Positions 39,790-49,985 of a DNA stretch of 64,000 nucleotides are shown here, piece after piece; position 1 is the stretch's first letter; the number at the start of each line of letters is the position of its first letter. The translations under genes and the position numbers were made by a program. Location of the stretch: contig NZ_JADPRT010000003.1 in assembly GCF_015690355.1 (NCBI RefSeq), positions 62,001 through 126,000 on the forward strand. The letters run 5' to 3'. The stretch comes from Streptacidiphilus fuscans (GTDB lineage: Bacteria > Actinomycetota > Actinomycetes > Streptomycetales > Streptomycetaceae). Below the pieces are notes generated by a model, which was not told the DNA's origin, searched no databases, and saw nothing but the letters and a program-made list of their open reading frames with translations.

Positions 39790-40623
39790 TCAGCCCAGGG
39801 GGTCGGGCGCCACTGTCACGCCGAGCTCGGCCAGCTTCGCCTTGCCGCCGTCGAAGGCGGTGAGGACGAACGGGCCCTCCTCGGTCACGGCGACGGAGTG
39901 CTCCCAGTGGGAGGACCAGGTGCCGTCGTTGCTGACGACCGTCCACTCGTCCTCGAGGACGTGGGTCTTGGGCGTGCCGAGGGTGATCATCGGCTCGATG
40001 GCGATGCAGAAGCCCGGGACCAGCTTCATGCCGCGCCCGCGACGGCGGTCGACGTAGTTCAGCAGGTGCGGGTCCATGTGCATGGCGGAGCCGATGCCGT
40101 GGCCGCCGTAGTCCTCGACGATGCCGTACTTGCCGCGCGGGGGCAGCGGCTGACGGCGGATGAAGGTCTCGATGCCGCGGCTGATGTCGGAGAGCCGGTT
40201 GCCCTTCTTCACCTGCGCGATGCCCGCCCACATCGAGCCCTCGGTGGTCGCGCTCAGCGCGTGCAGCTCGGGGGCGTGGCCGCCGCCGACGAAGACGGTG
40301 ACGGCGGCGTCGCCGTGCCAGCCGTCGACGATCGCGCCGCAGTCGATGGAGATGATGTCGCCGTCGTTCAGCACCCGGTCGCCGGGGATCCCGTGGACGA
40401 CCTCCTCGTTGACGGAGGCGCAGATCACACCCGTGAAGCCGTGGTAGCCGAGGAAGTTGGACTTCGCGCCATGGCCCTCGATGACCTTCTTGGCGACGGC
40501 GTCGAGCTCACCGGTGGTGACGCCGGGAACCGCGGCCTCACTCGCGGCCTTGAGCGCCTCGGCCACGATCAGCCCGGCCTCCCGCATCTTCGCGATCTGC
40601 TCGGGCGTCTTGATCTCAACCAT
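39790..40623 (-). CDS. map: Methionine aminopeptidase, type I
   Basis: Removes the initiator Met from new proteins. The 277-residue pita-bread-fold enzyme shows the five metal ligands: Asp in SIDCGAIVDGW, Asp in HGDAAVT, His in GGHGIGSAMH, Glu in AIEPMITLG and Glu in WEHSVAV. It lies downstream of adk, separated by about 105 bases and a strong hairpin. Confidence 0.96.
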   Translation of the reverse strand: MVEIKTPEQIAKMREAGLIVAEALKAASEAAVPGVTTGELDAVAKKVIEGHGAKSNFLGYHGFTGVICASVNEEVVHGIPGDRVLNDGDIISIDCGAIVDGWHGDAAVTVFVGGGHAPELHALSATTEGSMWAGIAQVKKGNRLSDISRGIETFIRRQPLPPRGKYGIVEDYGGHGIGSAMHMDPHLLNYVDRRRGRGMKLVPGFCIAIEPMITLGTPKTHVLEDEWTVVSNDGTWSSHWEHSVAVTEEGPFVLTAFDGGKAKLAELGVTVAPDPLG

Positions 40624-40677
40624 GCGCTCTTCTCGCTCTCCTCAACTCGTGACCACACGCACTGCACCACGACGCAC

Positions 40678-40714
40678 TGCGGCCGTGACATCCCTCCAGG
40701 GTGTCACGGCCGCA
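40678..40714 (-). terminator. Stem-loop between adk and map
   Basis: TGCGGCCGTGACATCC and GGGTGTCACGGCCGCA pair over 16 bases with one G-T pair and a 5-base loop, 15 bases past the adk stop. It likely ends or attenuates the secY-adk message before map. Confidence 0.85.
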
Positions 40715-40729
40715 GCCAAGATATGAAAC

Positions 40730-41389
40730 TCAGTCGTTCGCGTTCTCCCGGAGCGCGGCGATCGCGCGCTCGGTGACCTCGTCGACCTTGCCGAGCGCGG
40801 GGATGGTGGTGACCAGGCCCTGCTTGGCGTAGTACTCGATGATCGGCTCGGTCTCCGTGTGGTAGACCTCGAGCCGGGTGCGCACGGTCTCCTCGCTGTC
40901 GTCCGAGCGCTGGTACAGCTCGCCGCCGCAGACGTCGCAGACGCCCTCGGTCTTCGGCGGGTTGTAGAGCACGTGGAAGATGTGCGCGCTGTCGTTGCGG
41001 CACAGGCGACGGCCGGCGATGCGCCGGACGACCTCGTCCTCGGGGACCTCCAGGTCCAGCACGCCGTCGAGGGCGATGCCGAAGTCCTTGAGGATCCCGT
41101 CCAGCGCGACGGCCTGCGCGGTGTTGCGCGGGAAACCGTCCAGCAGGAAGCCGTTCTCGGCGTCCTGCTGGTGCAGGCGGTCCCTCACCATCGCGATGGT
41201 GACCTCGTCGGGTACCAGCTTGCCCTCGTCCATGATGCTCTTCGCCAGCTTGCCGAGCTCGGTGCCCTGCGAGATGTTGGCGCGGAACAGGTCGCCGGTG
41301 GACACGTGCGGGATGGACAGGGTCTTGGCCAGCAGCGCGGCCTGAGTACCCTTCCCGGCCCCCGGGGGTCCGACGAGGACGATACGCAT
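40730..41389 (-). CDS. adk: Adenylate kinase
   Basis: Interconverts ATP + AMP and 2 ADP. The 219-residue long-form enzyme has the P-loop GPPGAGKGT (7-15), the AMP site region [10 protein letters not shown] and DGFPRN, and a LID with a zinc-type Cys set. That set reads CRND near 130 and CDVC near 150, so the usual second Cys is Asp. The ATG overlaps the secY stop by one base (TGATG), so the two are translationally coupled. Confidence 0.96.
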   Translation of the reverse strand: MRIVLVGPPGAGKGTQAALLAKTLSIPHVSTGDLFRANISQGTELGKLAKSIMDEGKLVPDEVTIAMVRDRLHQQDAENGFLLDGFPRNTAQAVALDGILKDFGIALDGVLDLEVPEDEVVRRIAGRRLCRNDSAHIFHVLYNPPKTEGVCDVCGGELYQRSDDSEETVRTRLEVYHTETEPIIEYYAKQGLVTTIPALGKVDEVTERAIAALRENAND

Positions 41390-42699
41390 CAGCGGAGGAA
41401 CCCTTCGTAGTTACGCTGCTGGAGCTGGCTCTCGATCTGCTTCACAGTTTCAAGGCCGACACCCACAACGATGAGGATGCTCGTACCGCCGAACGGGAAG
41501 TTCGAAGACGCCGAGAACAGCCCGAGTGCGATCAGGGGCACCAGGGCGATCAGGCCCAGATAGAGCGAGCCCGGCCAGGTGATCCTGGTCAGCACATAGT
41601 TCAGGTATTCCGCCGTCGGGCGGCCGGCCCGGATGCCCGGGATGAACCCACCATACTTCTTCATGTTGTCGGCGACTTCTTCGGGGTTGAACGTGATGGC
41701 CACGTAGAAGAAGGCAAAGAAGACAATCAGGACGAAGTAGATGACCATGTAGAGCCAGTGGTCGCTCTTGGTGAGGTTCGTCTGGATCCAGGAACCCCAG
41801 CTCGAGTTGGTCTTTCCGCTGAGCTGGACCACCAGAGCCGGGATGTAGAGCAGCGAGCTGGCGAAGATGATCGGAATCACACCCGCCTGGTTCACCTTGA
41901 GCGGGATGTACGTCGAGGTGCCGCCGTAGGCGCGGCGACCGATCATGCGCTTCGCGTACTGCACCGGGACGCGGCGCTGGGCCTGCTCGACGAAGACGAC
42001 CAGGCCGACCATGGCCAGACCCATGATGATGACGCCGAAGAAGGTCAGCCAGCCGTGGCTCGCCTTGATGCTCCACAGCTGCGACGGGAACTGCGCGGCG
42101 ACCGAGGTGAAGATCAGGATCGACATGCCGTTGCCGACGCCGCGGTCGGTCACCAGCTCACCCAGCCACATGATGACCGAGGTGCCCGCGGTCATGGTGA
42201 TGACCATGGTCGCGATGGTGAAGACCGACTGGTTCGGGACGACCTGGCTGCCCGGGCAGGCACCGCCGAAGAGGGCGCCGTTCTGCGCGGTGGCGCAGAT
42301 CGCGGTGGCCTGGAGGATCGCCAGCGCGATGGTCAGGTACCGGGTGTACTGGGTGATCTTCGTCTGACCGGCCTGGCCCTCCTTCTTCAGGGCGTCCAGG
42401 CGCGGGATCACCACCGTCAGCAGCTGAAGGATGATGCTCGACGTGATGTAGGGCATGATCCCGAGCGCGAAGATGGTGATCTGCAGCAGCGCACCGCCGC
42501 TGAAGAGGTTCACCAGGCCCAGCAGCTGGTTGCCGCCCGACTTGTTCAGGCTGGTCAGACAGGACTGAACGCCCGCGTAGTTCACGCCCGGCACGGGGAT
42601 GTGCGCGCCGGCGCGGAAAACGACCATGATGCCCAGCGTGAACAACAGCTTGTTGCGCAGTTCGGGCGTCTTGAACGCCCGGGCGAACGCGGTGAGCAC
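41389..42699 (-). CDS. secY: Protein translocase subunit SecY
   Basis: The 436-residue channel of the Sec translocon, with about ten membrane segments. [10 protein letters not shown] (about 35-44) is the plug region, [16 protein letters not shown] follows, [11 protein letters not shown] is in the middle, and [14 protein letters not shown] in the cytoplasmic loop near 350. The GTG at 42699 has AGGAGG 4 bases upstream. The longer frame to 42852 is untranslated leader. secY normally follows rplO directly; here 1.9 kb with an antisense gene intervenes. Confidence 0.96.
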   Translation of the reverse strand: MLTAFARAFKTPELRNKLLFTLGIMVVFRAGAHIPVPGVNYAGVQSCLTSLNKSGGNQLLGLVNLFSGGALLQITIFALGIMPYITSSIILQLLTVVIPRLDALKKEGQAGQTKITQYTRYLTIALAILQATAICATAQNGALFGGACPGSQVVPNQSVFTIATMVITMTAGTSVIMWLGELVTDRGVGNGMSILIFTSVAAQFPSQLWSIKASHGWLTFFGVIIMGLAMVGLVVFVEQAQRRVPVQYAKRMIGRRAYGGTSTYIPLKVNQAGVIPIIFASSLLYIPALVVQLSGKTNSSWGSWIQTNLTKSDHWLYMVIYFVLIVFFAFFYVAITFNPEEVADNMKKYGGFIPGIRAGRPTAEYLNYVLTRITWPGSLYLGLIALVPLIALGLFSASSNFPFGGTSILIVVGVGLETVKQIESQLQQRNYEGFLR

Positions 42700-43072
42700 G
42701 GGGCCTCCTGCTGCTCCCGGCCGTGGGGGCCTGGAGGGACGGTGGATCGGGGGGCGTACCGTCTGAGACGGGTGGGCCAACCTACATATGGACTCCACGG
42801 ACTCTAACAGCCAGTGGCCGCACGAATGAAGCACAGAACCCAAGCGGGGCAAGCCGATCTTGGGGCTCCCCCCGGTGGTTACCGGCGAACGGTGCCTTCT
42901 GTCCGTCTTCTGTCCGATTCGCCCACGTCAAGCTCCGAGGTCAAGTCGCTGCCACAACGAACTCCTTCGAAGTAATTGAGCGATGAATTGCGCATGAAAG
43001 GCCGTTTACCCAGCTGTTGGGCCGCTCGGCGGCTGGTAGACAGGACTCCGTTCGAGGGAAAACCACAACCCG

Positions 43073-44527
43073 ATGAAGGCACCCGAGGCACCCGTGCTGC
43101 TCCGCAGACTCCCCGCATGGGCCCCGCCCGCACTCCTGGCGTTCGTCCTCGGCGTGATCGAGGTGGGACGTCCGAACCTCTGGCGCGACGAACTGGCCAG
43201 CTGGACCGCCGCCACCCGAAGCCTGGGACAGCTGTGGGGGCTGCTCGGCCACGTAGACGCCGTGTCCGGCGCGTACTACGTCTTCCTGCACTTCTGGATC
43301 AACAGCTTCGGCGCCTCGGCGGCAGCGCTGCGCATCCCGAGCGTCCTCGCCACCGCCGTCTCCGCCGGGCTCACCGCCGTCATCGGCAAGCGCCTCTTCA
43401 GCGCCCGGGTCGGGCTCTGGGCCGGCCTGCTCTACGCGCTGACCCCCCTGGTCATCCGCTACGCGCAGGAGGCCAGGGTCTACGCGATGGTCGACACCGT
43501 CGTCCTGCTGGCCACCCTGCAACTGCTGACCATCCTGGACTGCCGGGAGAACCCGGGCCGACGCCGGACGGTGCTCCGCTGGCTGGGCTACGCGGCGTTG
43601 ATGGCCCTGGCCGGGCTGCTCCATCTGGTCGCCCTCAGCGTGCTGACGGGCCACCTCTGGCTGGTGTACAGCCGCCGCCGACGCGCCTGGCGCGGCTTCG
43701 TCCCCGCCGTCGTGCTGGTCTTCGCCGTGCTGACGCCGTTGTTGCTCGCCGGCCACGACCAGTCCGGCCGCCAGCTCAACTGGACCACGCGCCCGAACGT
43801 CTTCGCCCTGCCCGGCCTGCTCGGATCGATAACGGGCTCCTGGCCGGTGGCGGTGGTGCTGCTGGCCCTGACGGTCATCGCCTGCATGCGCCGTCCCGGC
43901 CGGATGCTGCTCCCCCTGCCGGTCCTGCCCGTGCTGACCGTTTGGATCGTCTCCCAGGGCACCACGTCCTACTGGGTCGAGCGCTACATGCTGTTCGTGG
44001 TCCCGTTCTGGACGATCATCGCGGCGGCCGGCGCGGAACGACTCCCCGTCCCCCGCTGGTCCGCGCCCGCGGCGGTCCTGCTGGTCGGGCTGATCGCCAT
44101 TCCGTACCAGGTCCAACTGCGCCAGCCCGCGGCCCACACCACCACCGACTGGAAGGGCGCGGCCTCGATCATCGCGACGAGCTACCGTGAGGGGGACGCG
44201 TTCGTCCCGGAGCGCGGCCAGTACGCGAAGTACATGCTCGATCTGGGCATCGAGTACTACCTGCCTGCGGCCGACAAGCCCCGCGACCTCTTCGCAGCGA
44301 AGACCCCCGCCCAGGCGGACGACCTGATGGCCGTCGAGTGCAAGGTGCCTGCGACCTGCCTGGACAATCCCCCGCACCGCGTCTGGGTCGTCTCCTACGG
44401 CTACTGGCACAGCCCGATGAGCGGCCTGACCCTTGCGGAGCGCGCCGCGCTGGGCGCGCGGTACCGCGTCACCTCGGTCCACCACGTCAACGGCCTGACC
44501 ATAGGGCTGCTGACCCTCAAGAGTTAG
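43073..44527 (+). CDS. GT39-type (GT-C) membrane glycosyltransferase
   Basis: A 484-residue protein with about ten or more membrane segments. The first external loop has the GT-C acidic motif in NLWRDELASWTAAT (about 35-48), and HVDAVSGAYYVFLHFW follows. The C-terminal third (about 355-484) is a soluble extracytoplasmic domain. It likely transfers a sugar from a polyprenyl-phosphate donor to protein or glycan outside the membrane; donor and acceptor are unknown. A homologue begins at 63561. The start is uncertain: the ATG at 43073 lacks a close ribosome site, and the GTG at 43094 has GAGG 5 bases upstream. It is inserted, on the opposite strand, between rplO and secY. Confidence 0.8.
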   Translation: MKAPEAPVLLRRLPAWAPPALLAFVLGVIEVGRPNLWRDELASWTAATRSLGQLWGLLGHVDAVSGAYYVFLHFWINSFGASAAALRIPSVLATAVSAGLTAVIGKRLFSARVGLWAGLLYALTPLVIRYAQEARVYAMVDTVVLLATLQLLTILDCRENPGRRRTVLRWLGYAALMALAGLLHLVALSVLTGHLWLVYSRRRRAWRGFVPAVVLVFAVLTPLLLAGHDQSGRQLNWTTRPNVFALPGLLGSITGSWPVAVVLLALTVIACMRRPGRMLLPLPVLPVLTVWIVSQGTTSYWVERYMLFVVPFWTIIAAAGAERLPVPRWSAPAAVLLVGLIAIPYQVQLRQPAAHTTTDWKGAASIIATSYREGDAFVPERGQYAKYMLDLGIEYYLPAADKPRDLFAAKTPAQADDLMAVECKVPATCLDNPPHRVWVVSYGYWHSPMSGLTLAERAALGARYRVTSVHHVNGLTIGLLTLKS

Positions 44528-44554
44528 TTGCACTCTCTCCGTGCAAAAGCAAAA

Positions 44555-44584
44555 GGCCCGGCTCCCCCGAGGGGGAACCGGGCC
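44555..44584 (-). terminator. Intrinsic terminator after rplO
   Basis: On the minus strand a GGCCCGG/CCGGGCC stem with a CCCCC/GGGGG top is followed by TTTTGCTTTTGC, a U-rich tail unusual for this genome. It starts 27 bases past the rplO stop, so the spc transcript should end here rather than run to secY. It may also serve the convergent glycosyltransferase gene. Confidence 0.85.
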
Positions 44585-44611
44585 CAGCGCTTTAGCGCGT
44601 CAGTGGCGAGC

Positions 44612-45067
44612 TCAGATGAGCTCGGTCACCGAGCCGCCCGCAGCGGCGATCTTCTCCTTGGCGGAGCCGGAGACGGCGTCAACCGAAACCTGCAGCGCCA
44701 CGGCGATCTCGCCGGTGCCCAGCACCTTGACGAGCGAGTTCTTGCGAACCGCACCCTTCGCGACCAGGTCCTCGACCGTGACCTCGCCACCCTGCGGGTA
44801 GAGCGCGGCCAGCTTGTCGAGGTTGACGACCTGGAACTCGACGCGGAACGGGTTCTTGAAACCCTTCAGCTTCGGCAGGCGCATGTGAAGGGGCATCTGG
44901 CCACCCTCGAAGCGCTGCGGAACCTGGTAACGGGCCTTGGTGCCCTTGGTACCACGACCAGCGGTCTTACCCTTGGACGCCTCACCACGACCGACACGGG
45001 TCTTGGCGGTCTTGGCACCCGGGGCGGGACGCAGGTTGTGGATCTTCAGCGGGTTCTGCTCCGCCAT
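44612..45067 (-). CDS. rplO: Ribosomal protein uL15
   Basis: A 151-residue large-subunit assembly protein with the Gly/Lys-rich N-terminus [19 protein letters not shown] (about 24-42) and [18 protein letters not shown]. It is the last ribosomal gene before the interruption of the spc block, and an intrinsic terminator follows. Confidence 0.97.
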   Translation of the reverse strand: MAEQNPLKIHNLRPAPGAKTAKTRVGRGEASKGKTAGRGTKGTKARYQVPQRFEGGQMPLHMRLPKLKGFKNPFRVEFQVVNLDKLAALYPQGGEVTVEDLVAKGAVRKNSLVKVLGTGEIAVALQVSVDAVSGSAKEKIAAAGGSVTELI

Positions 45068-45068
45068 C

Positions 45069-45251
45069 TCAGTCCACCTCCTCGACCGTGACGAGGTGGC
45101 GGACAGTCTGGGCCATCCCGCGGATCTCGGGACGGTCCTCCTTCACGACCACGTCGTGCATGCGCTTGAGACCAAGCGAACGCAGGGTGTCACGGTGGTT
45201 CTGCTTGCTACCGATGTAGGACTTGACCTGGGTGATCTTCAGGCGAGCCAT
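45069..45251 (-). CDS. rpmD: Ribosomal protein uL30
   Basis: A 60-residue protein: [20 protein letters not shown], then the [13 protein letters not shown] motif. Its ATG overlaps the rpsE stop by one base (TAATG), and it ends one base before rplO. Confidence 0.96.
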   Translation of the reverse strand: MARLKITQVKSYIGSKQNHRDTLRSLGLKRMHDVVVKEDRPEIRGMAQTVRHLVTVEEVD

Positions 45252-45877
45252 TACGCAGCCCCCTGCCCAGCAGCCCGGGCGCGCAGCAGCGCGGCCGGAG
45301 CGACGTCCTCGAGCGGCAGACCACGACGGGCGGCGATCTCCTCGGGGCGCGAAAGGCCCTTCAGCGCGGCCACGGTCGCGTGGACGATGTTGATCGCGTT
45401 GTCGGAGCCCAGGGACTTCGACAGGATGTCGTGCACGCCGGCGCACTCGAGCACGGCACGCACCGGACCACCGGCGATAACGCCGGTACCCGGGGAAGCC
45501 GGCTTGAGCAGGACGACGCCCGCGGCCTTCTCACCCTGGATGGGGTGGGGGATGGTGCCCTGGATACGGGGGACCTTGAAGAAGTGCTTCTTGGCCTCCT
45601 CAACACCCTTGGCGATGGCGGCCGGCACCTCCTTCGCCTTGCCGTAACCGACACCCACGGTGCCGTCACCGTCGCCCACCACGACCAGCGCGGTAAAGCT
45701 GAAGCGACGACCACCCTTGACAACCTTGGCGACTCGGTTGATCGCTACGACGCGCTCGACGTAGGCGGTCTTCTCGACGGCAGCGCCGCCGTCACGACCG
45801 TCACGCTTACGGTCACGCCGCTCGCCACCGCCGGTGCCGCCGCCGGCGCCGCTACCGCGGCGCTGGGGTCCAGCCAT
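45251..45877 (-). CDS. rpsE: Ribosomal protein uS5
   Basis: A 208-residue small-subunit protein involved in decoding accuracy. [20 protein letters not shown] is the family's double-stranded-RNA-binding start, and [20 protein letters not shown] and [16 protein letters not shown] follow. The Gly/Arg-rich N-terminus of about 30 residues is an actinobacterial feature. Confidence 0.97.
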   Translation of the reverse strand: MAGPQRRGSGAGGGTGGGERRDRKRDGRDGGAAVEKTAYVERVVAINRVAKVVKGGRRFSFTALVVVGDGDGTVGVGYGKAKEVPAAIAKGVEEAKKHFFKVPRIQGTIPHPIQGEKAAGVVLLKPASPGTGVIAGGPVRAVLECAGVHDILSKSLGSDNAINIVHATVAALKGLSRPEEIAARRGLPLEDVAPAALLRARAAGQGAA

Positions 45878-45922
45878 TGGATTTACCTCTCTCGTTTCGT
45901 CCGTCAGCCTGTGGCGGGCGGG

Positions 45923-46306
45923 TCAGAAGTCCAGACCGGCCTCGCGGGCGGCGTCCGCGAGAGCCGCGATGCGGCCCGCGTACTGGTTGCCCGCGCGGTC
46001 AAAGACGACCTGCTCGATACCGGCAGCCTTGGCGCGCTCGGCGACCAGGGCTCCGACCTTCTTGGCCTGCTCGGTCTTGTCAGCCTCGTTGCCCTTGATG
46101 GACACGTCGAGGGTGGACGCCGAAGCCAGGGTGTGGCCCGCGAGGTCGTCGATCACCTGCGCCACGATGTGGCGGTTGGACCGGGAGACCACGAGGCGCG
46201 GACGAACCGGAGTACCGGAGACGCGCTTGCGGACGCGGATGGCGCGGCGCTTGCGGGCGGCGGCCTTGTAGCCGTTGCCCTTGCCGATCTTCACACCGAC
46301 AGTCAT
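45923..46306 (-). CDS. rplR: Ribosomal protein uL18
   Basis: A 127-residue 5S rRNA-binding protein: [20 protein letters not shown], then [20 protein letters not shown] at the C-terminus. It starts 3 bases after the rplF stop. Confidence 0.96.
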   Translation of the reverse strand: MTVGVKIGKGNGYKAAARKRRAIRVRKRVSGTPVRPRLVVSRSNRHIVAQVIDDLAGHTLASASTLDVSIKGNEADKTEQAKKVGALVAERAKAAGIEQVVFDRAGNQYAGRIAALADAAREAGLDF

Positions 46307-46309
46307 GGG

Positions 46310-46849
46310 TTACTTACCACTCTTTCCGACCTTGCGGCGGATGACCTCGCCCGCGTACTTGACGCCCTTGGCCTTGTACGGGTCGGGCTTGCGCAGCTTG
46401 CGGATCTTCGCGGCGACCTCGCCGACCTTCTGCTTGTCGATGCCGTCCACGTGGAACTTGGTCGGCGACTCGACCACGAAGGAGATGCCCTCCGGGGCCG
46501 GGACCAGGATCGGGTGGCTGTAGCCGAGCTGGAACTCCATGTCGGAGCCCTTCGCTGCGACACGGTAACCAACACCGCTGATCTCGAGCGACTTGCGGTA
46601 GCCCGCGGTCACGCCGGTGATCATGTTCGCCACCAGCGTGCGGGTCAGGCCGTGCAGGGCCTTCGACATGCGCTCGTCGTTCGGGCGGGAGACGACAACG
46701 GTGCCGTCCTCAGCCTTCGCGATCTCGATCGGCGCGGCGACGGTGTGGGTGAGGGTGCCCTTGGGGCCCTTCACCGAGACCGCGCGGCCATCGATGGTGA
46801 CGTCCACGCCGGCGGGAACCGGGATGGGCAGCCGTCCAATGCGAGACAT
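46310..46849 (-). CDS. rplF: Ribosomal protein uL6
   Basis: A 179-residue large-subunit protein near the factor-binding site, with the two repeated domains. [19 protein letters not shown] opens it, and [20 protein letters not shown] with RRKVGKSGK closes it, both diagnostic. Confidence 0.97.
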   Translation of the reverse strand: MSRIGRLPIPVPAGVDVTIDGRAVSVKGPKGTLTHTVAAPIEIAKAEDGTVVVSRPNDERMSKALHGLTRTLVANMITGVTAGYRKSLEISGVGYRVAAKGSDMEFQLGYSHPILVPAPEGISFVVESPTKFHVDGIDKQKVGEVAAKIRKLRKPDPYKAKGVKYAGEVIRRKVGKSGK

Positions 46850-46872
46850 TGCTGTACCTCCGTTTCCCTGAG

Positions 46873-47280
46873 TTACCAGACGTAGGCGAGGACTTCCCCA
46901 CCCACGCCCTTCTTGGCTGCCTGCTGTCCGGTGAGCAGACCTGCAGACGTGGAGATGATCGCCACGCCCAGGCCGCCGAGCACCTTCGGCATAGCGGTGG
47001 ACTTGGTGTAGACCCGCAGACCCGGCTTGGAGATGCGCTTGATGCCCGCGATAGAACGCTCACGGTTGGGGCCGAACTTGAGGTCGATGGACAGCTTCTT
47101 GCCGACCTCGCCCTCCTTCGGCTCCTCAACGGTCCAGCTGGAGATGTAACCCTCCTGCTTGAGGATCTCCGCGATGTGAGTCTTGATCTTCGAGTGGGGC
47201 ATCACGACGGAGTCGTGGTAGGCCGAGTTCGCGTTTCGCAGACGCGTCAGCATGTCTGCGATCGGGTCGGTCATGGTCAT
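46873..47280 (-). CDS. rpsH: Ribosomal protein uS8
   Basis: A 135-residue primary 16S rRNA-binding protein: [20 protein letters not shown], and the C-terminal [19 protein letters not shown]. An ATG two codons in is an alternative start. It is preceded by a 200-base gap with two stem-loops after rpsN. Confidence 0.96.
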   Translation of the reverse strand: MTMTDPIADMLTRLRNANSAYHDSVVMPHSKIKTHIAEILKQEGYISSWTVEEPKEGEVGKKLSIDLKFGPNRERSIAGIKRISKPGLRVYTKSTAMPKVLGGLGVAIISTSAGLLTGQQAAKKGVGGEVLAYVW

Positions 47281-47380
47281 GATGGCCTGTGGCCTCTCTC
47301 ACCGCGGTTTCCGCGCGCCTCGTTTGCAGAAGGGGCACGGGACCTACGGTGTAGTAAGACGAATTCGGGGCAGCACGGGC

Positions 47381-47411
47381 CCCGACCTCCACAAGGTTAC
47401 AGGAGGTCGGG
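47381..47411. other. Stem-loop in the rpsN-rpsH gap
   Basis: CCCGACCTCC and GGAGGTCGGG form a 10-bp perfect stem with an 11-base loop, about 100 bases before the rpsH start. It may be an attenuator, a processing site or a regulatory site for a ribosomal protein. Confidence 0.6.
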
Positions 47412-47453
47412 AACCCGTCTGTTCCGAGGTTGCTTACCTCTGAGTTCCTGACG

Positions 47454-47476
47454 GTTCTTCGGATAGGCCGAAGAAC
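47454..47476 (-). terminator. Stem-loop directly after rpsN
   Basis: GTTCTTCGG and CCGAAGAAC form a 9-bp perfect stem with a 5-base loop, 4 bases past the rpsN stop. Confidence 0.65.
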
Positions 47477-47480
47477 AGTG

Positions 47481-47666
47481 TTACCAGGAGCTCTTGGTCA
47501 CGCCCGGCAGCTCGCCGCGGTGCGCCATCTCACGAAGGCAGACGCGGCAGAGGCCGAACTTGCGGTACACGGAGTGCGGACGGCCGCAGCGCTGGCACCG
47601 GGTGTAGCCCCGGACACCGAACTTCGGCTTGCGCTCCGACTTGGCGATCAGTGCCTTCTTCGCCAT
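47481..47666 (-). CDS. rpsN: Ribosomal protein uS14, zinc-binding form
   Basis: A 61-residue protein of the zinc (C+) type, with CQRC and CRVC pairs (about 24-27 and 40-43). This is the primary copy in actinobacteria; a zinc-free paralogue is usually elsewhere under Zur control. It lies 3 bases after rplE. Confidence 0.97.
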   Translation of the reverse strand: MAKKALIAKSERKPKFGVRGYTRCQRCGRPHSVYRKFGLCRVCLREMAHRGELPGVTKSSW

Positions 47667-47669
47667 CGG

Positions 47670-48239
47670 TCAGCTCTCCTTGAAGGGGAAACCGAGAGCC
47701 CGCAGCAGCGCCCGGCCCTCGTCGTCGGTCTGGGCGGTGGTCACCACGGTGATGTCCATACCACGGGTACGGTCGACCTTGTCCTGGTCGATCTCGTGGA
47801 ACATGACCTGCTCGGTCAGACCGAAGGTGTAGTTGCCCTTGCCGTCGAACTGCTTCGGCGACAGACCACGGAAGTCACGGATACGCGGCAGCGCAAGCGA
47901 GACGAGGCGGTCCAGGAACTCCCACATGCGGTCACCGCGGAGGGTGACGTGGGCGCCGATCGGCTGACCCTCACGCAGCTTGAACTGCGCGATGCTCTTG
48001 CGAGCCTTGGTCACGGTCGGCTTCTGGCCGGTGATGGCGGTGAGGTCCTTGACCGCACCGTCGATCAGCTTCGAGTCGCGGGCGGCGTCGCCCACACCCA
48101 TGTTGACCACGACCTTGACCAGGCCGGGGATCAGCATGACGTTCTCGTAGCTGAACTCTTCCTGCAGCTGACCCTTGATCTCGGAGCGGTAGCGCTCCTT
48201 GAGCCGGGGGCTGACCTTCTCAATCGAGGTGTCGGTCAT
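47670..48239 (-). CDS. rplE: Ribosomal protein uL5
   Basis: A 189-residue 5S rRNA-binding protein: [50 protein letters not shown]. It overlaps the rplX stop by one base (TGATG). Confidence 0.97.
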   Translation of the reverse strand: MTDTSIEKVSPRLKERYRSEIKGQLQEEFSYENVMLIPGLVKVVVNMGVGDAARDSKLIDGAVKDLTAITGQKPTVTKARKSIAQFKLREGQPIGAHVTLRGDRMWEFLDRLVSLALPRIRDFRGLSPKQFDGKGNYTFGLTEQVMFHEIDQDKVDRTRGMDITVVTTAQTDDEGRALLRALGFPFKES

Positions 48240-48574
48240 CAGATGTCCTCACCGGTGCGCTTGGCAACGCGGATCTTGTTGCCCTGCTCGTCGAATCGGT
48301 AGCCGACGCGGGTGACGACCTTCTTGCCGTCCTTCTCCACAACGAGCTGAACGTTGCTCACGTGGATCGGGGCCTCGACGGTCACGATGCCGCCGGCCTG
48401 GGAGCCGTTGGCGGTGGGCGTGGCCTTGGTGTGCTTCTTGACCCGGTTGACACCCTCGACCAGGACCTTGGACGTGGTCGGGAAGGCCTGAATGACCTTG
48501 CCCTGCTTGCCCTTGTCCTTGCCGGTGATGACCTGGACCAGGTCACCCTTCTTGATCTTCATGCTGTTAGCCAT
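48239..48574 (-). CDS. rplX: Ribosomal protein uL24
   Basis: A 111-residue assembly-initiating protein with the KOW motif: [20 protein letters not shown], then [19 protein letters not shown]. An internal ATG at residue 5 is an alternative start. It starts 3 bases after rplN. Confidence 0.97.
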   Translation of the reverse strand: MANSMKIKKGDLVQVITGKDKGKQGKVIQAFPTTSKVLVEGVNRVKKHTKATPTANGSQAGGIVTVEAPIHVSNVQLVVEKDGKKVVTRVGYRFDEQGNKIRVAKRTGEDI

Positions 48575-48577
48575 TGG

Positions 48578-48949
48578 TTAGAGCACCTCCGGCGCGAGCG
48601 AGATGATCTTCATGAACTTCTTCTCACGCAGCTCACGGCCGACCGGGCCGAAGATGCGGGTACCACGGGGGTCACCGTCGGTGTTCTTGAGGATGACGGC
48701 GGCGTTCTCGTCGAACCGGATGTAGGAACCGTCGGGACGACGGCGCTCCTTCACGGTCCGGACGATGACGGCCTTGACCACGTCGCCCTTCTTCACATTG
48801 CCACCGGGGATCGCGTCCTTGACGGTCGCCACGATGACGTCGCCGATGCCCGCGTAGCGCCGGCCGGAGCCACCGAGAACGCGGATGCAAAGGATTTCCT
48901 TCGCGCCCGTGTTGTCGGCGACACGCAGTCGCGACTCCTGCTGGATCAC
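48578..48949 (-). CDS. rplN: Ribosomal protein uL14
   Basis: A 123-residue protein: [20 protein letters not shown], the [19 protein letters not shown] core, and [20 protein letters not shown]. It starts at a GTG. The 121-base gap to rpsQ marks the conventional S10/spc boundary and could hold a promoter. Confidence 0.97.
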   Translation of the reverse strand: MIQQESRLRVADNTGAKEILCIRVLGGSGRRYAGIGDVIVATVKDAIPGGNVKKGDVVKAVIVRTVKERRRPDGSYIRFDENAAVILKNTDGDPRGTRIFGPVGRELREKKFMKIISLAPEVL

Positions 48950-49070
48950 GTCTTTCTCCTGATCGTCAACGATCGGGACCGGGTCCGCCGCTGCTCACCC
49001 GGGCACCCCTGACTCTCTTTCACGAGCGTCAGGAGCCCCGAGCACATACGACGGCACCCAATCGCGTTCG

Positions 49071-49343
49071 TTACTTGGCCTTCTCGAGGATCTCGACGAC
49101 GCGCCAGCGCTTCGTCGCGGAGGTGGGGCGCGTCTCCATGAGGAGAACGCGGTCACCGATGCCGCAGGCGTTGGCCTCGTCGTGCGCCTTCAGCTTGTTG
49201 GTACGGCGGATGACCTTGCCGTACAGCGCGTGCTTGACGCGGTCCTCGACGGCGACGACGACGGTCTTGTCCATCTTGTCGCTGACGACGAGACCCTCAC
49301 GGGTCTTGCGGAAACCGCGCGTCTCGTTGGTGTTGTCAGTCAT
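49071..49343 (-). CDS. rpsQ: Ribosomal protein uS17
   Basis: A 90-residue OB-fold protein: [20 protein letters not shown] and [20 protein letters not shown]. It overlaps the rpmC stop by one base and is the last gene of the S10 group. Confidence 0.97.
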   Translation of the reverse strand: MTDNTNETRGFRKTREGLVVSDKMDKTVVVAVEDRVKHALYGKVIRRTNKLKAHDEANACGIGDRVLLMETRPTSATKRWRVVEILEKAK

Positions 49344-49564
49344 CAGGCGTCCTTCACCGTCTCGATGCCCAGCTCGCGCTCGCGCATCAGGGTGTAGATC
49401 CGCGCGATGTCCTTCTTGACGAGCTTGAGGCGCCCGTGGTTGTCGAGCTGCCCGGTCGCCGCCTGGAAGCGGAGGTTGAACAGCTCCTCCTTGCGCTCAC
49501 GCAGCTGCGCAACGAGACCCTCGTTGTCCAGCTCGCGGAGCTCAGCAGCCTTCGTCGCGGCCAT
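49343..49564 (-). CDS. rpmC: Ribosomal protein uL29
   Basis: A 73-residue helical protein at the tunnel exit: [20 protein letters not shown] and [20 protein letters not shown]. It overlaps both neighbours by single bases, implying translational coupling. Confidence 0.97.
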   Translation of the reverse strand: MAATKAAELRELDNEGLVAQLRERKEELFNLRFQAATGQLDNHGRLKLVKKDIARIYTLMRERELGIETVKDA

Positions 49565-49983
49565 CAGCTCTCACCTGCCTCGCGCCGGACAATCCGGCAC
49601 TTCATCGGGAGCTTGTGAGCAGCGCGGGTGAGCGCCTCACGAGCCACCTTCTCGTTCGGGTAGGACAGCTCGAACATGACCCGACCCGGGTGCACGTTCG
49701 CGATCCACCACTCCGGCGAACCCTTACCGGAACCCATGCGGGTCTCGGCGGGCTTCTTGGTCAGCGGGCGGTCGGGGTAGATGTTGATCCACACCTTGCC
49801 GCCACGCTTGATGTGACGGGTGATGGAGATACGAGCGGACTCGATCTGCCGGTTCGTCACGTACGCCGGGGTGACGGCCTGCAGGCCGTACTCACCGAAC
49901 GTCACCTCAGTACCGCCCTTGGCCATACCGCGGCGCTTGGGGTGGTGCTGCTTGCGGTGCTTGACCCTGCGAGGGATCAGCAT
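49564..49983 (-). CDS. rplP: Ribosomal protein uL16
   Basis: A 139-residue A-site-region protein: [40 protein letters not shown] and [20 protein letters not shown] are diagnostic. Confidence 0.97.
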   Translation of the reverse strand: MLIPRRVKHRKQHHPKRRGMAKGGTEVTFGEYGLQAVTPAYVTNRQIESARISITRHIKRGGKVWINIYPDRPLTKKPAETRMGSGKGSPEWWIANVHPGRVMFELSYPNEKVAREALTRAAHKLPMKCRIVRREAGES

Positions 49984-49985
49984 GG

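Noticed and set aside
42723-42986. 87-codon plus-strand frame upstream of secY
   Set aside because: No ribosome site, no recognisable family and low-complexity composition; the region is better read as secY leader and promoter space.
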